This document shows, one piece after another, positions 61,785 to 64,000 of a DNA stretch of 64,000 nt. Location: contig MU839837.1 in the NCBI GenBank assembly GCA_030411725.1, positions 806,001 through 870,000 on the forward strand. The letters are read 5' to 3'. The position numbers were made by a program, and so were the translations under genes. Below the pieces are notes generated by a model. That model was not told where the DNA came from, made no database searches, and worked only from the letters and a program-made list of their open reading frames with translations. Each line of letters begins with the position of its first letter. Position 1 is the stretch's first letter. This stretch comes from Echria macrotheca. Taxonomy: Eukaryota; Ascomycota; Sordariomycetes; Sordariales; Schizotheciaceae.

Positions 61785-63230
61785 ATGACGCGCAGCAGCA
61801 CGCATGGCGCCGATAGCCTCCACAGCTCCGCGGCCGTGCCTCCTCCGCCGTTTGCCGGCATCCTGCCCGTGATCCCCGACAGCTCACAGACGCCGATTTT
61901 CCCCGACAAAGCTCCGACCAGCAATGCCGCCACGGGCGCTTCGGCCGCCGGCATGCGCGCCCTGACCCAGCAGGCCATCGCCTTCTACTTCCGCGCCCCC
62001 GTCAAGGCCTTCTTCCGCACCCGCGTCGACTACCTGGCCTACGCCCGCGCGCTCCAGGAGCAGCAGTATGCCGCTGCCGCCGCCCTGCTCGACCAGACGG
62101 CCCTGCACGACCTCGGCACCCGCGGCCGCGCCTCCTCGGCCTGGCACTGGGTCAAGGGCCGGCTGCGCGGGACTACACCGGGCGTCATCGCCTCGGCCGT
62201 CCGGCACTATGGCTGGCGCGTCGTCCCGGACCAGGTCCTCCCGCCCCTCATCGCCAACGTCGGCGTCGGAGTGGTGCTTTACACCAGCTATCTCCAAATT
62301 CTCGGGCGACTGCACGAGGAAAGCTCGCGTGCGACCAAGCGGGTGTACCCACCGCCATCACCGCTTGAGACGTTTACCGCCGGCTTCCTCGCCGGGAGTA
62401 TCCAGAGTGTTATCGCGGCGCCGCTCGACGCCGTACAGGCTCGCTACGATCTCGGCACCAGTGCTGCTGGCATGACGGGCAGCGGCAACCCGGTGCACGG
62501 TGAGAAGGGCGCAGCGGCGCAGGAGCGACCCAAGAGCATGTGGAGCTTCAGCGCGGCCAAGCTGCGCGAGATCGGCATGCGCGGCATCTTTGCCGGCTGG
62601 GGCCTGTCGTTTCTCAAGGACAGCCTCGGGAGTGCCGTGTTCTTTAGCACTTTTGAGTATCTCAAGGCGCAGGGGTATTACCGGTTTGTGACGTGGTATT
62701 ATGGCTCGCTAAACGAGGACACGATCGTGCTGCTGTCGAGACGGCGGCCCAGCGGCGGCGAGGAGAAAAGGGACGGCATGCCGACCATCATCCGGCCTCA
62801 CTATGCTATTGAGCCCTCGTTCTTGTTGCTTGCGGGTATGGGCGCGTCTATAACTCAGCAGGTCGTGCTGCATCCGCTGTCTCATATCCAGGTGGAACAC
62901 TGGGAGCGGCTGGAGGCGTTGGACGCGCAGGCGAGAAAGCTGCGGGGAAATCCGGAGTTGGGGAGATCCGCTTCGACCGGGAGGATGTTTTGGGCGTATT
63001 GCGACGCGTACAAGAAGACATGGGCGGAGTGTGTCGCCGAGGCCGAGGCCGCGGGGCTGGGCCATAGCATGCGGAGGTGGTTGTATCGCGGGTTCTGGTG
63101 GAATACCATCCGGCAGGTGCCCAGCACGAGCGCGGGGCTCATTATCTTTGAATTGGTCAGGAGGAAGTACGGACTTGGGGGTGATCAAGTCCGGATCAAT
63201 CGGGATGGGTATGATATTCTTTTGAATTAG
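61785..63230 (+). CDS. mitochondrial carrier family protein
   Basis: Intronless, 481 residues from the ATG at 61785 (MTRSSTHGAD); upstream in-frame alternatives are non-ATG. It has the repeat architecture of the mitochondrial carrier family, best seen in the segment ETFTAGFLAGSIQSVIAAPL then DAVQARYD (about residues 195-222), which carries the P-x-D-x-V-x-x-R signature, followed by GMRGIFAGWGLSFLKDSLGS and AVFFSTFEYLKA. A weaker later repeat (LLLAGMGASITQQVVLHPLS) lacks the full signature. The N-terminal 60 residues are serine/proline/alanine-rich, and the carrier part is longer than the usual ~300 residues because of insertions. Expected in the inner mitochondrial membrane; substrate unknown. 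Confidence 0.87.
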   Translation: MTRSSTHGADSLHSSAAVPPPPFAGILPVIPDSSQTPIFPDKAPTSNAATGASAAGMRALTQQAIAFYFRAPVKAFFRTRVDYLAYARALQEQQYAAAAALLDQTALHDLGTRGRASSAWHWVKGRLRGTTPGVIASAVRHYGWRVVPDQVLPPLIANVGVGVVLYTSYLQILGRLHEESSRATKRVYPPPSPLETFTAGFLAGSIQSVIAAPLDAVQARYDLGTSAAGMTGSGNPVHGEKGAAAQERPKSMWSFSAAKLREIGMRGIFAGWGLSFLKDSLGSAVFFSTFEYLKAQGYYRFVTWYYGSLNEDTIVLLSRRRPSGGEEKRDGMPTIIRPHYAIEPSFLLLAGMGASITQQVVLHPLSHIQVEHWERLEALDAQARKLRGNPELGRSASTGRMFWAYCDAYKKTWAECVAEAEAAGLGHSMRRWLYRGFWWNTIRQVPSTSAGLIIFELVRRKYGLGGDQVRINRDGYDILLN

Positions 63231-63761
63231 CGTCTTGGGCGTTGTGGCATTTCGATAGACGCATCCGGCACCGGTGTCGTGTACCTATAGACTCCACTTC
63301 ATTTCACATGTGTGTGATGCGGGAGGTGCTGCGTTTTCAGTGAACAGACGATCTTCGGTGATCAAGATGCTTCCAGCTCTCTTGGCTGTGGTTGCTCGTA
63401 GACCCTAAATGAAGTCAGGCGGAGTAACTAGTCGGACCCCTAGGCCTGCAATCATCAGTAACACATTTGTCGACGCCAAGACTTTGAAGACTGCCGAGAT
63501 TCGAATCTGAAGCCATTTGTGCGATATCGCTTAGGTACCTTAGTTTGTGACACAGCATGTATCCTGCAGCCGAGACAGGAAGTTGTAAGGACATTCTCAC
63601 AACCCAAGCTGAACAGTCGTGGAATAAGAACCGTGAGTCATAAATTGGCAGCATTCTAGTTTCTCCAAAATTGAATGTGCAAATAGCTGCACATATCAGC
63701 AGACAACTTGCTGGACCCGTATGTACCTAGTCATGATCCTCCCAAAAGTGTCTCCGGGGTG
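63231..63761. other. intergenic region
   Basis: About 530 bases between two convergent 3' ends; contains TAGGTACCT near 63532. No gene seen. Confidence 0.35.
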
Positions 63762-64000
63762 TCAGTTGTTCTCTGCCGCCTCCCTCGCCGCCAAAATAGC
63801 ATCTTGCTTCTTCTTCCGAATAGCATCCCGCCTCTCCTTCTCCTCTCTGAGAAACCGCTCTCGTTTCTCCCTGAAAGGCCCAGCAACCTCCTCAACCTCA
63901 TCCCGCTCGCACTCTCTTACTAGCTGTCGAATCCCGCCGGGAATGCACGAATCTCGCTCCGCGGCCGCAAGACTGCGTCCCGTCGTCCGGGTGCTGAACT
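63762..64000 (-). CDS. C-terminus of a charged helical protein, cut by right edge
   Basis: An open minus-strand frame enters from the right edge and stops at 63764-63762. The visible ~79 residues include GRSLAAAERDSCIPGGIRQL, then VRECERDEVEEVAG and a long charged helix RERFLREEKERRDAIRKKKQ ending LAAREAAENN. The CxxxxxxRxLVRxCE context followed by an alternating R/K/E helix would fit a small coiled-coil protein such as a mitochondrial assembly or ribosome-associated factor, but the family cannot be named from this fragment. Confidence 0.6.
   Translation of the reverse strand, partial: FSTRTTGRSLAAAERDSCIPGGIRQLVRECERDEVEEVAGPFREKRERFLREEKERRDAIRKKKQDAILAAREAAENN

Noticed and set aside
1..64000. 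CRISPR arrays, bacterial operons, rRNA genes
   Set aside because: None seen; the introns and gene families show this is fungal nuclear DNA.

Overview
This window reads as nuclear DNA of a filamentous ascomycete, most likely a Sordariomycete. The genes have short introns, almost all 55-110 bases, with GTAAGT-like donors, CTAAC/CTGAC branch points and AG acceptors. They encode families typical of Pezizomycotina: HET-domain proteins, a DUF6594 protein, a 2EXR-domain protein, a rhodopsin-like 7-TM (PTH11-type) protein, cytochromes P450, tyrosinase, a class II peroxidase and a necrosis-inducing NLP. Coding exons are GC-rich. Intergenic DNA is long, with recurrent palindromic AGGTA/TACCT motifs. 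Exon models below were built by hand from splice motifs and reading-frame phase. No database search was possible, so every family name is a judgement from motifs.

Layout. 1-5.1 kb: partial TPR-like gene running off the left edge, a small secreted cysteine protein, and a short-chain dehydrogenase. 5.5-20 kb: an enzyme and allorecognition-type neighbourhood with HET gene 1, a P450 with a stop at its ExxR arginine, a tyrosinase, HET gene 2, a broken HET remnant, a DUF6594 membrane protein, and divergent from it a protein joining a nucleoside-hydrolase-like segment to two retropepsin-like domains. 20-33 kb: a disordered protein, a tiny cysteine-rich metallothionein-like protein, a protein with decapeptide repeats, a truncated P450 relic, a RibD/DHFR-like reductase, a chimeric methyltransferase/ankyrin relic, and a 7-TM rhodopsin-like protein.

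33-41 kb is a gene-poor, relic-rich tract: an LTR-like start, a Pol III-type element, a DEDDh-type nuclease with an in-frame stop, a dispersed repeat with a perfect hairpin, and a 516-base element with 23-base inverted ends. 41-50.5 kb: two unrecognised proteins, a metzincin protease fused to H-type lectin domains, and a secreted class II peroxidase. 50.5-54.9 kb looks empty. 54.9-64 kb: a CorA-like transporter, a small one-TM protein, a 2EXR protein, a secreted NLP, a mitochondrial carrier, and the C-terminus of a charged coiled-coil protein cut by the right edge.

How the genes fit together. No single biosynthetic cluster is evident. Tyrosinase, P450 and SDR could act in pigment or secondary metabolism, but shared regulation is only inferred. 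The two HET genes, HET relic, DUF6594 gene and nucleoside-hydrolase/retropepsin gene within 15 kb resemble a self/non-self recognition neighbourhood. Several disabled genes carry C-to-T type stops or truncations, as expected from repeat-induced point mutation or ordinary decay in an accessory region.
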